Of a stretch of DNA of 64,000 bases, positions 25,897 to 34,686 are shown piece after piece. A program made the translations under genes and the position numbers. Location of the stretch: positions 620,001 to 684,000 of the forward strand of contig JAYQNS010000002.1 of NCBI GenBank assembly GCA_038144425.1, given 5' to 3'. The first letter of the stretch is position 1; the number at the start of each line of letters is the position of its first letter. This stretch comes from Salivita marina. Its GTDB lineage: Bacteria > Pseudomonadota > Gammaproteobacteria > Pseudomonadales > Azotimanducaceae. The notes below the pieces were generated by a model. The model did no database searches. It was not told where the DNA came from and saw only the letters and a program-made list of their open reading frames with translations.

Positions 25897-27006
25897 ATGG
25901 TAGCAGAGCGGGGCGCAATCGAGGGGCTTCTCCGTCGCCTTTGGGGCAGATGGGCCCTCCAACGCGGTGCTGCTGCGCTGGGGTGCGGTCTGCTTCTCTT
26001 TTTAACGATGCCCGGCGCCCAGGCCGCGTCGGAGCTTGGGACTCCGGGCGCCCTCTTTGAGGTGGCCGTACCCGTGGTGGATCAGGGGACGCGGACCCGC
26101 GCGCTGGCAGAGCGCTCGGCCCTGGAAATCCTTTTGAAGCGCTTGAGCCCGGCCCCGGGGCTGACGAGTCGGCCTTCCATTGCCCAGGCCCTACGGGATC
26201 CCGATCAGTACTACCGCAGCGCAAGCTATGCGCCCGGGGGGACGCGGAGCCCCTGGCTGCTCACCTTGCAGTTTGATCGGGAAGCCATTCTTTCCCTGCT
26301 AGCCCAGGCTGAACTTCCGGCCTGGGTGAGCCAGCGGCCCCGCTACCTGCTATGGCTCGTGGAAGAATCGGAGGACGGACAGCGTCGCTTGCTTGACGCC
26401 GAGCATCCCTTGGCTCGGGCCGTGGTGGAGGCGGGGCGGGAGCGTGCCGTGCCCCTTGCCGTTCCTCTCCTTGATTTGAAAGAGCTCCAGCAGGTGGCCC
26501 CCTGGCAGGTTTGGGGTCGCTTTTGGGAGGTGCTAAAGCCCCTTCGGGAGCGCTATGGGGCAGAGGGGGAGCTTATTCTGCGTCTGCGCGCTGAGGGGGA
26601 CGGCTGGTATGTCGACTACGAGGGAGAGGGCTTGCCCATGCCCTTCTCCGGAGCCCTACGCACGGAGGCGCCAACCGTCGCCCTCCGGGCCGTGGGCCAG
26701 GGCCTGGCCGATGCACTCCTCGAGCGTTTTGCCCTACGTCTCACGGGGGAAGCCTCGCGTATCGCCTATCTTCGGCTTGACGGGCTGAAGGCCTTGGGCG
26801 CCTATGCAGAAGCCTTGGCCGTGCTTGAAGCGCTGGTGGGCGTTGCGGAGGTCTTCGTCCTCGAGGCTCAGGATGATTCCGTGCTGTTTCGCCTCGCTGT
26901 TACCGATACCCCGGAGCGGGTGCTGGCTCAGCTCAATCGTGACCGACGCTTCGAGTCGGGGGATCCCAACCCCGCGCTGGCCTGGCAAGGGCGGTGGAAG
27001 GGATGA
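25897..27006 (+). CDS. DUF2066-type exported protein
   Basis: 369 residues from the ATG at 25897. A signal peptide (hydrophobic core GCGLLLFLTM, ending near AQAA) is followed by the DUF2066 pattern: FEVAVPVVDQGTRTRA, RALRDPDQYY-like repeats and alternating strand/helix segments. No enzymatic motif is visible. It is divergent from purM and coupled to hda by an ATGA overlap, the same order as in Pseudomonas. Confidence 0.8.
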   Translation: MVAERGAIEGLLRRLWGRWALQRGAAALGCGLLLFLTMPGAQAASELGTPGALFEVAVPVVDQGTRTRALAERSALEILLKRLSPAPGLTSRPSIAQALRDPDQYYRSASYAPGGTRSPWLLTLQFDREAILSLLAQAELPAWVSQRPRYLLWLVEESEDGQRRLLDAEHPLARAVVEAGRERAVPLAVPLLDLKELQQVAPWQVWGRFWEVLKPLRERYGAEGELILRLRAEGDGWYVDYEGEGLPMPFSGALRTEAPTVALRAVGQGLADALLERFALRLTGEASRIAYLRLDGLKALGAYAEALAVLEALVGVAEVFVLEAQDDSVLFRLAVTDTPERVLAQLNRDRRFESGDPNPALAWQGRWKG

Positions 27007-27683
27007 GACCGCCCCAGCTGCCCCTGGCGCTGGCGTTGCCCGACCACGCCACCTTCGAGACCTTCGAGCCCGGAGAAAATGTCCTGGTGCTGAAGGCTCT
27101 GGAGCGCTTTCTCGACGCCCGTGGGGAGCGGCTTTGGCTCTGGGGGTCCCCCGGGGCAGGAAAAAGCCATTTGCTACAGGCGGCATGCCAACGCGTGCGG
27201 GGAAGCCAATGGCTCCCCGGTGCGCTCGTGAAGGAAGCGCCGGAGGCCGTGTTGGCGGGGCTCGAACAGGTCCCCCTGGTGGCCCTCGATGAGGTGGATC
27301 TGCTGGCTGGGGATCGGGCGGCGGAGGAAGCGCTCTTTGATTTGTGTAATCGCCTTCAGGCCGCGGGGCGGGCGCTGCTGCTGGCGGCGTCCGGGGCGCC
27401 CCTTAGCCATAGCTGGAGCCTTCCCGATCTGGCTTCTCGCCTCGCTGCGGCAAGTGTGTTTCGCCTTCAACCGCTGGATGACGATGGCCGCGCTCGAGCG
27501 CTCCAGCGCCGGGCCGAGGCTCGGGGTCTCAGCCTGGCCGAGGCCACAGCCCGCTATATTCTTCATCGCATCCCCCGGGACCCCGCCTCCCTTTTTGCCT
27601 TTCTCGATCGCCTGGATGAGGCCGCGCTCCAGTCCCAGCGGCGGATTACGATTCCGTTTGTACGCGAGGCCCTCGGATCATGA
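27003..27683 (+). CDS. hda: Hda-type DnaA-related regulator (AAA+)
   Basis: 226 residues from the ATG at 27003, overlapping the previous stop as ATGA. The N-terminal QLPLALALP resembles the beta-clamp-binding motif of Hda, followed by the Walker A-like GSPGAGKSHLLQA, a VALDEVD Walker B and the RLQPLDDDGR sensor region; the DnaA domain IV is absent. Hda with the clamp stimulates DnaA-ATP hydrolysis to limit re-initiation. Its stop overlaps the start of the MurG-like gene. Confidence 0.9.
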   Translation: MRPPQLPLALALPDHATFETFEPGENVLVLKALERFLDARGERLWLWGSPGAGKSHLLQAACQRVRGSQWLPGALVKEAPEAVLAGLEQVPLVALDEVDLLAGDRAAEEALFDLCNRLQAAGRALLLAASGAPLSHSWSLPDLASRLAAASVFRLQPLDDDGRARALQRRAEARGLSLAEATARYILHRIPRDPASLFAFLDRLDEAALQSQRRITIPFVREALGS

Positions 27684-28777
27684 GGTCGGCGCCCGGAAAG
27701 CGCATCTTGCTCACCGGGGGCGGTTCCGCCGGCCATGTCACGCCGAACCTTGCGCTGATTGACGCGCTTATCGCAGAGGGCTGGGAGGTGCACTACGCGG
27801 GTAGCGCCGAAGGCATCGAGCGCCGCCTTGTGGAGGGAAAAGTGGCCGCCTACCACGTGCTCCCCGTGGGCAAGCTTCGACGCTATTTTTCCTGGGAGAA
27901 CGCTCGCGATGGGCTTCGCGTTCTGCATGGTCTTTGGGTTGGGTGGCGCCTCCTCGGCCGGCTTCGACCCCAGGTCATATTCTCTAAGGGGGGCTTTGTG
28001 TCCGTGCCTGCGGTAATGGGCGGCGCGCTCCGGGGCATTCCCGTGCTGGCTCATGAAAGCGATTTTAGCCCTGGCCTTGCGACGCGGCTGGTCGCGCCCT
28101 TCGTAACCACGGTATGCACCACCTTTCGGGAAACGCACGTCCCTCGAGCGCGCCAGCTTCGCTTCGTTGGCAGTCCCCTTAGGCCCGCCCTTCGGGCTGG
28201 AGATCGCGCTCGGGGGTTAGGCTTGCTCGGCTTCTCAGGCGAGCGTCCCATCCTTCTGGTGGTGGGAGGGAGCCTCGGGGCCACGGCCCTGAATGCGGCC
28301 TTGCGAGTACGGCTAGGGTCCCTGGCGGCGCGCTATGACATCGTTCACCTGTGCGGTGCTGGAAAGGAAGAGCCCACCCTCGAGGGGCCTGCTTATCGGC
28401 AGTTTGCCTACCTCGATGAGGGTTACGGGGATGTGCTGGCGGCGGCGGATCGGGTGGTGTCCCGGGCCGGCGCCAATGGGCTCTTTGAGCTGTTGGCGCT
28501 GAGGAAGATTAGCCTCCTGGTGCCCCTGGGGCGCGGCGCCAGCCGGGGCGATCAGCTGGAGAATAGCGCCTGGGCTGCGGCCCAGGGCTATGCCCTGACG
28601 ATGCAAGAAGCTGACCTCGAGGAGGAGGGGCTAGATAAGGCTTTGGCCGCCCTGGACGCCCAGGCGCCAGCGCTGGCCGAGGCCTTGGCACGCTTTGAGG
28701 TGCCCGACGCCTTGGCCGAGGTGATGGCTTTGCTGAGGCCCTACGGCGTGTCGTCGCGGAAGGTGAGGCTCATATAG
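27680..28777 (+). CDS. MurG-like UDP-GlcNAc glycosyltransferase, Firmicutes-type (second MurG)
   Basis: 365 residues, GT-B fold: TGGGSAGHVTPNLALI, KGGFVSVPAV, HESDFSPGLATRL, VVGGSLGATALN and RAGANGLFELLAL. These are the donor/acceptor motifs of MurG (lipid II synthesis), but wording such as GKLRRYF, VHLCGAGK and ASRGDQLENS resembles the Bacillus-type MurG paralogue more than the proteobacterial enzyme of the dcw cluster. It sits outside any cell-wall cluster, coupled to hda by ATGA. It may be a transferred paralogue with another acceptor. The 3' end overlaps the convergent tetR-type gene by 37 bases. Confidence 0.8.
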   Translation: MRSAPGKRILLTGGGSAGHVTPNLALIDALIAEGWEVHYAGSAEGIERRLVEGKVAAYHVLPVGKLRRYFSWENARDGLRVLHGLWVGWRLLGRLRPQVIFSKGGFVSVPAVMGGALRGIPVLAHESDFSPGLATRLVAPFVTTVCTTFRETHVPRARQLRFVGSPLRPALRAGDRARGLGLLGFSGERPILLVVGGSLGATALNAALRVRLGSLAARYDIVHLCGAGKEEPTLEGPAYRQFAYLDEGYGDVLAAADRVVSRAGANGLFELLALRKISLLVPLGRGASRGDQLENSAWAAAQGYALTMQEADLEEEGLDKALAALDAQAPALAEALARFEVPDALAEVMALLRPYGVSSRKVRLI

Positions 28778-29382
28778 CCTGCGAGCATGACCTTGAGTTC
28801 CTCCTGAAGGAGCTTGCGGCGAGGCTCGTCTGCGGCGTCTGCCGCATTTAATAGGCTATGACCTGTTTCGATGACCATGGTTAGGCATCGGCTCCGCGCT
28901 TCCGCGGGAACCCTGGGAAAACGCTGGCGCAGGATTGCATCTAAACTTTCCTGCAGGGCATTACGCAGCTTCTGCGCTTCGGGCTGAAGGGGATTGTCCT
29001 TTACCTGCGCCGCCCACAAACCGAGGAACCCGGGGAAGGTGGCGTAGAGGGTGCTGAGCCCATCGACGAGGGAACCGACCCATTCTACGCCGATGGGCGC
29101 GCCGGCCTCGCCAAGCTGATCGCCTGCGTGGCTTTGTAAAAAGGCCCGAACGTCGGCTTCGTAACCATCCACCAGGGCCGCCACCGCTGCATCCCGGTTG
29201 GGGAAGAATTGGTAAAAGGAACCGATGGAGGTTTCCGCGCGTTCAGCGATGGCTTTGGTGGTCAGGGCGTCATAGCCCACCTCTTCCAGCAGGGCGGCTG
29301 TAGCTTTGAGAAGCGCTTCAACCCGCTGCCGCCCTCGAGCTTGAGAGGGCTGGCGCCGGCGCTGTAGGGGAGACGTGGTCAT
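28741..29382 (-). CDS. TetR-family transcriptional regulator
   Basis: 213 residues. The N-terminal helix-turn-helix (LLEEVGYDALTTKAIAERAETSIGSFYQFFPNRDAAVAAL) marks the family; the C-terminal two-thirds is a helical ligand-binding domain. It diverges from serA with 87 bases between, so serA or itself may be a target, but no operator palindrome is obvious. The ligand is unknown. Confidence 0.88.
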   Translation of the reverse strand: MTTSPLQRRRQPSQARGRQRVEALLKATAALLEEVGYDALTTKAIAERAETSIGSFYQFFPNRDAAVAALVDGYEADVRAFLQSHAGDQLGEAGAPIGVEWVGSLVDGLSTLYATFPGFLGLWAAQVKDNPLQPEAQKLRNALQESLDAILRQRFPRVPAEARSRCLTMVIETGHSLLNAADAADEPRRKLLQEELKVMLAGYMSLTFRDDTP

Positions 29383-29469
29383 GGCGGCAGTATAGCGCCC
29401 CCCACCCCCGCCCTGGCCAGGGTAGAATGCGCCGGCTTTTCGCTAGGCTTCTCGCAATAAGGATGACCC

Positions 29470-30654
29470 ATGTTTAAGGTGCGGACCCACAATCAGATTG
29501 CCCTTGAGGGCCTAGAGCGCTTCCCCCGCGATCGCTTTGAAGTCGGCACGGAGCTCGCTGATCCCGAGGGTATTCTGCTGCGCAGTCACGTGCTGACCCC
29601 GGAGGCCGCGACGCCCCGGCTCCGCGCCGTGGCCCGGGCCGGCGCGGGGGTGAACAACATCCCTGTGGAGGCCTTCACGGAGCAAGGCATTGTGGTCTTT
29701 AACACCCCGGGCGCCAACGCGAATTCGGTGAAAGAAATTGTGGTGGCGGGGCTACTCCTGGCGTGCCGGGACCTCTCCGGGGCCCTGGCCTTTACCCAGA
29801 GCCTTGCCCCGGACCTCGATGAGCCTGCGCTGCACGATGCCGTGGAGGGCGAAAAGAAGCGCTTCGCCGGGCGCGAGCTCGCCGGCAAAACCCTGGGCGT
29901 GGTGGGTTTGGGCGCGATCGGCGCGCGGGTAGCAGACATCGCCCTAGAGTTGGGTATGTCCGTGCTTGGCTACGACCCAGCCATTTCCGTGGATGCGGCC
30001 TGGCGCCTGCCCCGGGAAGTGCAGCGTCAGGAGAATTTGGCCTCCCTCCTGACCCGCTCCGACTTTGTCACCTTGCACGTCCCCGCGCTGCCGGAAACAA
30101 AGGGGCTGATCAACCGCGACGCGCTCGCCCAGCTTCGTCCCGGGGCCGTGTTGTTAAATTTCGCCCGGGGCCCCATCGTGGATCCAGAGGCCGTCGCCCA
30201 GGCGCTCAGGGCCGGGCGCCTCGCCCGCTATGTAGCAGACTTTCCCGAAACCGCGCTGCTCGGCCTTTCCGGTGCTCTTTTACTGCCGCACCTGGGCGCC
30301 AGCACGGAGGAGGCGGAAACCAATTGCGCCGTCATGGCCGCCAATCAGCTGGTCGACTTTCTTGAGCACGGCAATATTCGTAACAGCGTGAATTTTCCAC
30401 CGGTGGTACTCGAGCACGCCGCGGGTACGCGGCTGGCCGTGATCAATGAGAACCGCCCCAATCGTCTCGGCCCAGCCCTGTCCGTGCTGGCGGAACACAA
30501 CCTCAACGTGATCGACATGCTGAACAAGAGCCGGGATGCGGTGGCTTACAACTTGATCGACGTTGAGGGCGCGGTTACGGACGCAGTGCTAGACGCGCTT
30601 CGGCAAGTAGACGGAGTACTTAAGGTGTACCACTTCGGCGAAGACCGGCGCTAA
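29470..30654 (+). CDS. serA: D-3-phosphoglycerate dehydrogenase
   Basis: 394 residues. Substrate and NAD domains are seen: RAGAGVNNIP, the Rossmann loop GLGAIGARVADIALELGM, FARGPIVD with the catalytic Arg, and the PHLGAST motif with the active-site His. The C-terminus from about 320 is an ACT domain (LSVLAEHNLNVIDMLNKS), where serine feedback usually acts. It begins the serine pathway continued by serC at 50.6 kb. Its stop overlaps that of mnmC by 4 bases. Confidence 0.93.
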   Translation: MFKVRTHNQIALEGLERFPRDRFEVGTELADPEGILLRSHVLTPEAATPRLRAVARAGAGVNNIPVEAFTEQGIVVFNTPGANANSVKEIVVAGLLLACRDLSGALAFTQSLAPDLDEPALHDAVEGEKKRFAGRELAGKTLGVVGLGAIGARVADIALELGMSVLGYDPAISVDAAWRLPREVQRQENLASLLTRSDFVTLHVPALPETKGLINRDALAQLRPGAVLLNFARGPIVDPEAVAQALRAGRLARYVADFPETALLGLSGALLLPHLGASTEEAETNCAVMAANQLVDFLEHGNIRNSVNFPPVVLEHAAGTRLAVINENRPNRLGPALSVLAEHNLNVIDMLNKSRDAVAYNLIDVEGAVTDAVLDALRQVDGVLKVYHFGEDRR

Positions 30655-32492
30655 GGCAATTGACTCGCCCTAGGCAGGCGCTCGGGGCTAAGGGCCCGGA
30701 GCATTTCCTGGTCTAGCACCGGCGGGGCGCTGGTGAGAGCGCTGGCAATGATCTCTCCTCCCATAAATGCGGTGGTGAGCCCCGAGGACGCATGGCCCGT
30801 GGTGACCCAGAAGCCGGAGTTCAGGGCCCCGAGGAGCGGCGCGCGGTCCGAGGTATTCGCTCGTAGCCCCGCGAAGTGAGTTTGGTGCGTGCCGAGGTCC
30901 CGGGGCCAACCGAGAAGCGCGGCCCAGGCGCGGAGCCGTTGCTCATTGCTTTGGCGATCGCCAAGCTGCTCTAACGCATCCACCTCGCCGTGGCGATAGC
31001 TTGAGCCCACGACCCATCCCGCGCCGTCAAAGAAGGCATGGCCTCGCCCCGTCAGCAGGGGCGCGTTGGCCTCGGCGGCACCGGCAAAGCGATCGAGCTG
31101 ACCGCCGACGATGCCCGTGGACAGTTCCACCAGGGACTTCAGCGGGGCCCCCGCGGCGAGCACCAGCGGCGCCCCTTGGCCCCCCTCAGCCCGCGCCGCG
31201 CCCGCAGGGTCTCGAAGGCGCCAGCCTTGGTCCGTGCCCTCTAGGGCGCCAACGGTTACCCCGCCCTCGAGCCTTGCGGTCGAGGGCCATAGGGCCGCGA
31301 GCAGCTGAGGCAGGTGGGCGTGGCCGCTCTCGGCGAGGGATAGGAAGGGGCCCTGGGCGTCTTACGCAAGGGCGAGGCGCGGCGCGAGCATGGGGTAGCG
31401 CGCGGCAGTTTTCCCCAGCCGCTCTGGACGCCGAAGCTCCCCGTATTGTCGCAAGGGTGCGGGCACGAAGCCGGCCTGGCCCTGGATGCGGTGGAGCGCT
31501 AAGCGGTACGCCATCCAGAGGAAGGGGCCCCGAGGCCCTTCGTCAATGGGCAGGCGAGGATGGAGCAAGGCCCAGGGGTTCGCCGAGGCACCGCCCCCCG
31601 GCGCCGCCTCGGCTTCAAGGACCTGGCAGGGAACGCCGTGCTCGGCGAGCGCCAGGGCAACGGCGGTGCCGGCGAGTCCCGCGCCGACGATGGTGACCTG
31701 TGACGGCGGTGGTGCGGGGCGGCGCCCGAGCCCCGGAGTCAGGCGCGCCACCAACACCTCGCGTTTCTGCGACCCCCCCTCGGCGTTTTTCGGTCCCGGA
31801 ACCTTCCGGGGCTGAAATCCTGCCTTGGCCAAGCCTTCCCGCACGGCTCGGGCGACGGTGAAGGTGCCGAGGGTCGCCTCCGGGGCACTGGCCTGGGCAA
31901 TAAGCCTGAGAAGCTTGGGCTGCCAGAGGGTGGGGCCAACTTTCGGGGCAAAGCCATCAAGGAACCAGGCATCCACCGCCGGGGCCTCGCGCTGGGCCAG
32001 CCAATCTTCGAGGCCGGTCTGCGCATCCCCAAGGTACAGGTGCAGGCGCAAGCGACCCGCCTCAAGAGGGAGGACGTGCCACCCGGCCAGCGGTTCAGGA
32101 AGGGCCGCGTCGAGGGTTTCCCCCAGAGCCGCGAGCTCAAGGGCCCCCCGGGCCCGGAGGCTAGCAAGAAAGCGTTGGCGGTCGGCGTAGCTAAGGGGCG
32201 CTTGCTCGAAGCTGACGTAGCTTAAGGGGCGAAGGGCTCCGGCCCGGCGCCACGCTTCCCAAAGGAGCAGAAAATTTAGCCCCGTGCCAAAGCCCGTTTC
32301 CCCCACCCGGTGCACCGGCGCCTCATGAGCGCCGAGGCGGGCGGGTAAATCGTTTCCCCCCAAAAAGACCGCGCGGCTTTCCCCGAGAGGATCCTGGCGG
32401 TTGAAGTAGATATCGCCGCTGGCCTCATCGGTCGGAATGCCGTTGGCCCAGCGGAGGGTGGCAGCGACTAGGCCCCGGGGGTGGGGGGTCAT
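30651..32492 (-). pseudogene. mnmC: mnmC, bifunctional tRNA wobble-uridine enzyme, interrupted by an in-frame stop
   Basis: The ATG at 32492 overlaps the sseA stop (ATGA). Residues 1-240 form the methyltransferase domain (VGETGFGTGLNFLL, DAWFLDGFAPK); from about 250 the FAD oxidoreductase domain starts (TIVGAGLAGTAVALALAEHG). A TAA at 31362-31364 ends the frame after PMLAPRLALA. The same frame then stays open for another ~237 codons with clear MnmC C-terminal content (GGQLDRF, THFAGLRANTSDRAPLLG, GHASSGLTTAF). A CAA-to-TAA change would explain it. MnmC finishes mnm5s2U in tRNA. A two-protein arrangement is possible, but the break falls inside the FAD domain. Confidence 0.8.
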
Positions 32493-33355
32493 GCGTCGCC
32501 GCGGGCCACGGGGCGGGCCGGATCTCGGATCCATTCGCTAAAGGAGCCAACGTAAAGAGCCGGTAGGGCGTCTGGACAAAGACCGGCGGCGGCCATGGCC
32601 AGGAGGTTGTGCGCCGCGGTGACGCCAGAGCCGCAATAGGCAATGGGTGCCTCGGGGCCCGCGAAAACCGGGGCCCAGCGGGCCCGAAGGGTCGCTGGGT
32701 CCTTGAAGCGCCCCTCGGCCGTGAGGTTTTCGCTATGAGGGAAGCAGGTAGCGCCCGGGATGTGGCCGGCCACGGGATCAATGGGCTCTACCTCACCTCG
32801 AAAGCGCGGCAAGGCCCGGGCATCGATCAGACCGGCGCCCCCGGCTTCCCGCACCCTTGCCAGCACCGTGGAGAGCTCTGCGGCGGGGGCTAGGGACGGT
32901 GCGGGGTGCCAGGGGGAGGCCGGAGCAGGCTCAGGGGCCGGCGGACGCTCGAGGGACCCTCCGGCGTCCGTCCAAGCCGGGAGGCCGCCGTCAAGGACCC
33001 GAGCCCGCGGGTGCCCGAGGGCCGCAGCGCTCCACCAGGCCCGGGCAGCGAAAGCGCCGCCCGCGTCGTCATAGAAGACGAGGGCGCTGTCCTGAGGGAT
33101 TCCCGCCGCGGCGAAGGTGTCTCGAAGCCGAGAAAGGGAAGGAAAGGGATGGCGTCCGGTGCGGGTTAAATCGATGGGCCCTGATAAATCGGCCTCAAGG
33201 TCCAGAAAGCGGGCCCCGGGCAGGCGGTGGTCCTGGTAGGCGCGGCGCCCCGCGGCGGGATCGTCTAAGCGGAAGCGGCAATCCACGAAGCACAGGCGGA
33301 AAGACTCTGCGAGGGCGTCGGCCGCGGTGATCAGGGGCACGCGTAGGGTCTGCAT
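32489..33355 (-). CDS. sseA: Thiosulfate/3-mercaptopyruvate sulfurtransferase (double rhodanese)
   Basis: 288 residues from the ATG at 33355. Two rhodanese domains: the N-terminal half has FVDCRFRLDDP and RLPGARFLDLEADLSG, the C-terminal half carries the catalytic Cys loop YCGSGVTA. This is the SseA/tandem rhodanese layout. It moves sulfane sulfur from thiosulfate or mercaptopyruvate to acceptors. Its coupling to mnmC, whose tRNA target is a thiolated uridine, is suggestive but may be chance. Confidence 0.88.
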   Translation of the reverse strand: MQTLRVPLITAADALAESFRLCFVDCRFRLDDPAAGRRAYQDHRLPGARFLDLEADLSGPIDLTRTGRHPFPSLSRLRDTFAAAGIPQDSALVFYDDAGGAFAARAWWSAAALGHPRARVLDGGLPAWTDAGGSLERPPAPEPAPASPWHPAPSLAPAAELSTVLARVREAGGAGLIDARALPRFRGEVEPIDPVAGHIPGATCFPHSENLTAEGRFKDPATLRARWAPVFAGPEAPIAYCGSGVTAAHNLLAMAAAGLCPDALPALYVGSFSEWIRDPARPVARGDA

Positions 33356-33519
33356 GGGTCGGCTCACGGGTAAGAAGTGGGCGCTAGCATGGCCCTGGGC
33401 CTGGGGCGCTGGCAAGAAAAGGGGAGCGGTTGCCGACGGGGTTTGCGGTAGCGTCGCCGGGCCGAGGGTGCCAAAATATAGATCGGGCCCCGTGTGACTA
33501 CGCAGGAGCAAAGCGAACT

Positions 33520-34674
33520 ATGGGACTGGACGGTCTATTGCACCTCAGCCTTTGGCAAATGGTTGTCGCAACCTTGGTGCTCACCCACATCACCATTGTT
33601 TCCGTGACGGTATATCTTCACCGCTATTCCGCCCACCGGGCCTTGGAACTGAGCCCCGTGCTTCAGCACTTTTTCCGCTTTTGGCTCTGGCTGACTACGG
33701 GCATGGGTACGCGGGAGTGGACGGCAATACACCGGAAACACCACGCCCTCTGTGAAACGGAAGAGGACCCCCATAGCCCGCAGGTTCTGGGGCTGAAAAA
33801 GGTGCTCCTTGAGGGTGCCGAGCTCTACAAAGATGGAAAGACGCCGGAAACCATCGAACGCTACGGCCGGGGCTGCCCCGACGATTGGATCGAGCGCAAC
33901 GTCTACCGCCGGAACACCTACGGCATCGTGCTCATGCTATTTGCCGACCTGCTCCTCTTTGGGGTCTACGGGATCACCATTTGGGCCGTGCAAATGCTTT
34001 GGATCCCCGTGCTCGCCGCCGGCGTGATCAACGGTGTGGGTCACTATTACGGCTATCGGAACTACGAATGCGGTGATGCCGCCACCAACATCGTTCCCTG
34101 GGGCATTTTGATCGGTGGGGAAGAACTTCATAACAACCACCACACCTATCCGAACTCCGCGAAGCTGTCCCAAAAGTGGTATGAGTTCGATATAGGGTGG
34201 TTTTGGATTCGGCTGTTTCAGATCTTCGGGCTGGCCAAGCCCCGAAGCACGGGGCCGCAAACGGTCCGAGATCCGGCTAAGGCGGCCCTGGACTTCGACG
34301 CGGCTAGGGCCCTCGTCCACGATCGCTTCCGTGTTATGGAGCGCTTTGCCAAGCAGGTGGTGAGCCCCACGGTGGCCTCGGAAGGGGGCAGCGCAGGAAA
34401 GGCGCTTCGCCGCCTCATGGTTCGGGAAACGTCCCTTGTGTCGACCGAGGAGCAGGCACGCCTTGAGGCGCTGCTGGCTCAGCACCCCACGCTAAAGACG
34501 GTCTATGAGATGCGCCTTGCCCTGCAGCAGGTTTGGCAGCGCCGGGGAGAATCGAAGGAGGCCATGCTCGATGCGCTGAAGGACTGGGTCGCGCGGGCCG
34601 AAGCCTCCGGCATCGCTGCCCTTCGGGATTTTGCGGACGAGTTCAAGTCTTACGCCCTGCCGCGCGCCGCCTAG
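33520..34674 (+). CDS. Membrane fatty-acid (acyl-CoA type) desaturase
   Basis: 384 residues from the ATG at 33520, preceded by AGGAGC. The three histidine clusters HRYSAH, HRKHH and HNNHH, which bind the di-iron centre, lie between pairs of membrane helices. A soluble helical tail follows (about 245-384). It is like the delta-9 desaturases DesA/DesB of Pseudomonas in length and tail. It would put double bonds into saturated acyl chains in the membrane. Confidence 0.92.
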   Translation: MGLDGLLHLSLWQMVVATLVLTHITIVSVTVYLHRYSAHRALELSPVLQHFFRFWLWLTTGMGTREWTAIHRKHHALCETEEDPHSPQVLGLKKVLLEGAELYKDGKTPETIERYGRGCPDDWIERNVYRRNTYGIVLMLFADLLLFGVYGITIWAVQMLWIPVLAAGVINGVGHYYGYRNYECGDAATNIVPWGILIGGEELHNNHHTYPNSAKLSQKWYEFDIGWFWIRLFQIFGLAKPRSTGPQTVRDPAKAALDFDAARALVHDRFRVMERFAKQVVSPTVASEGGSAGKALRRLMVRETSLVSTEEQARLEALLAQHPTLKTVYEMRLALQQVWQRRGESKEAMLDALKDWVARAEASGIAALRDFADEFKSYALPRAA

Positions 34675-34686
34675 GGCGCGCGGGTT

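Noticed and set aside
28741..28777. 37-base overlap of the MurG-like gene and tetR as a sign of a mis-called stop
   Set aside because: Both C-termini read through to plausible ends and no frame problem is visible; a real convergent overlap is acceptable.
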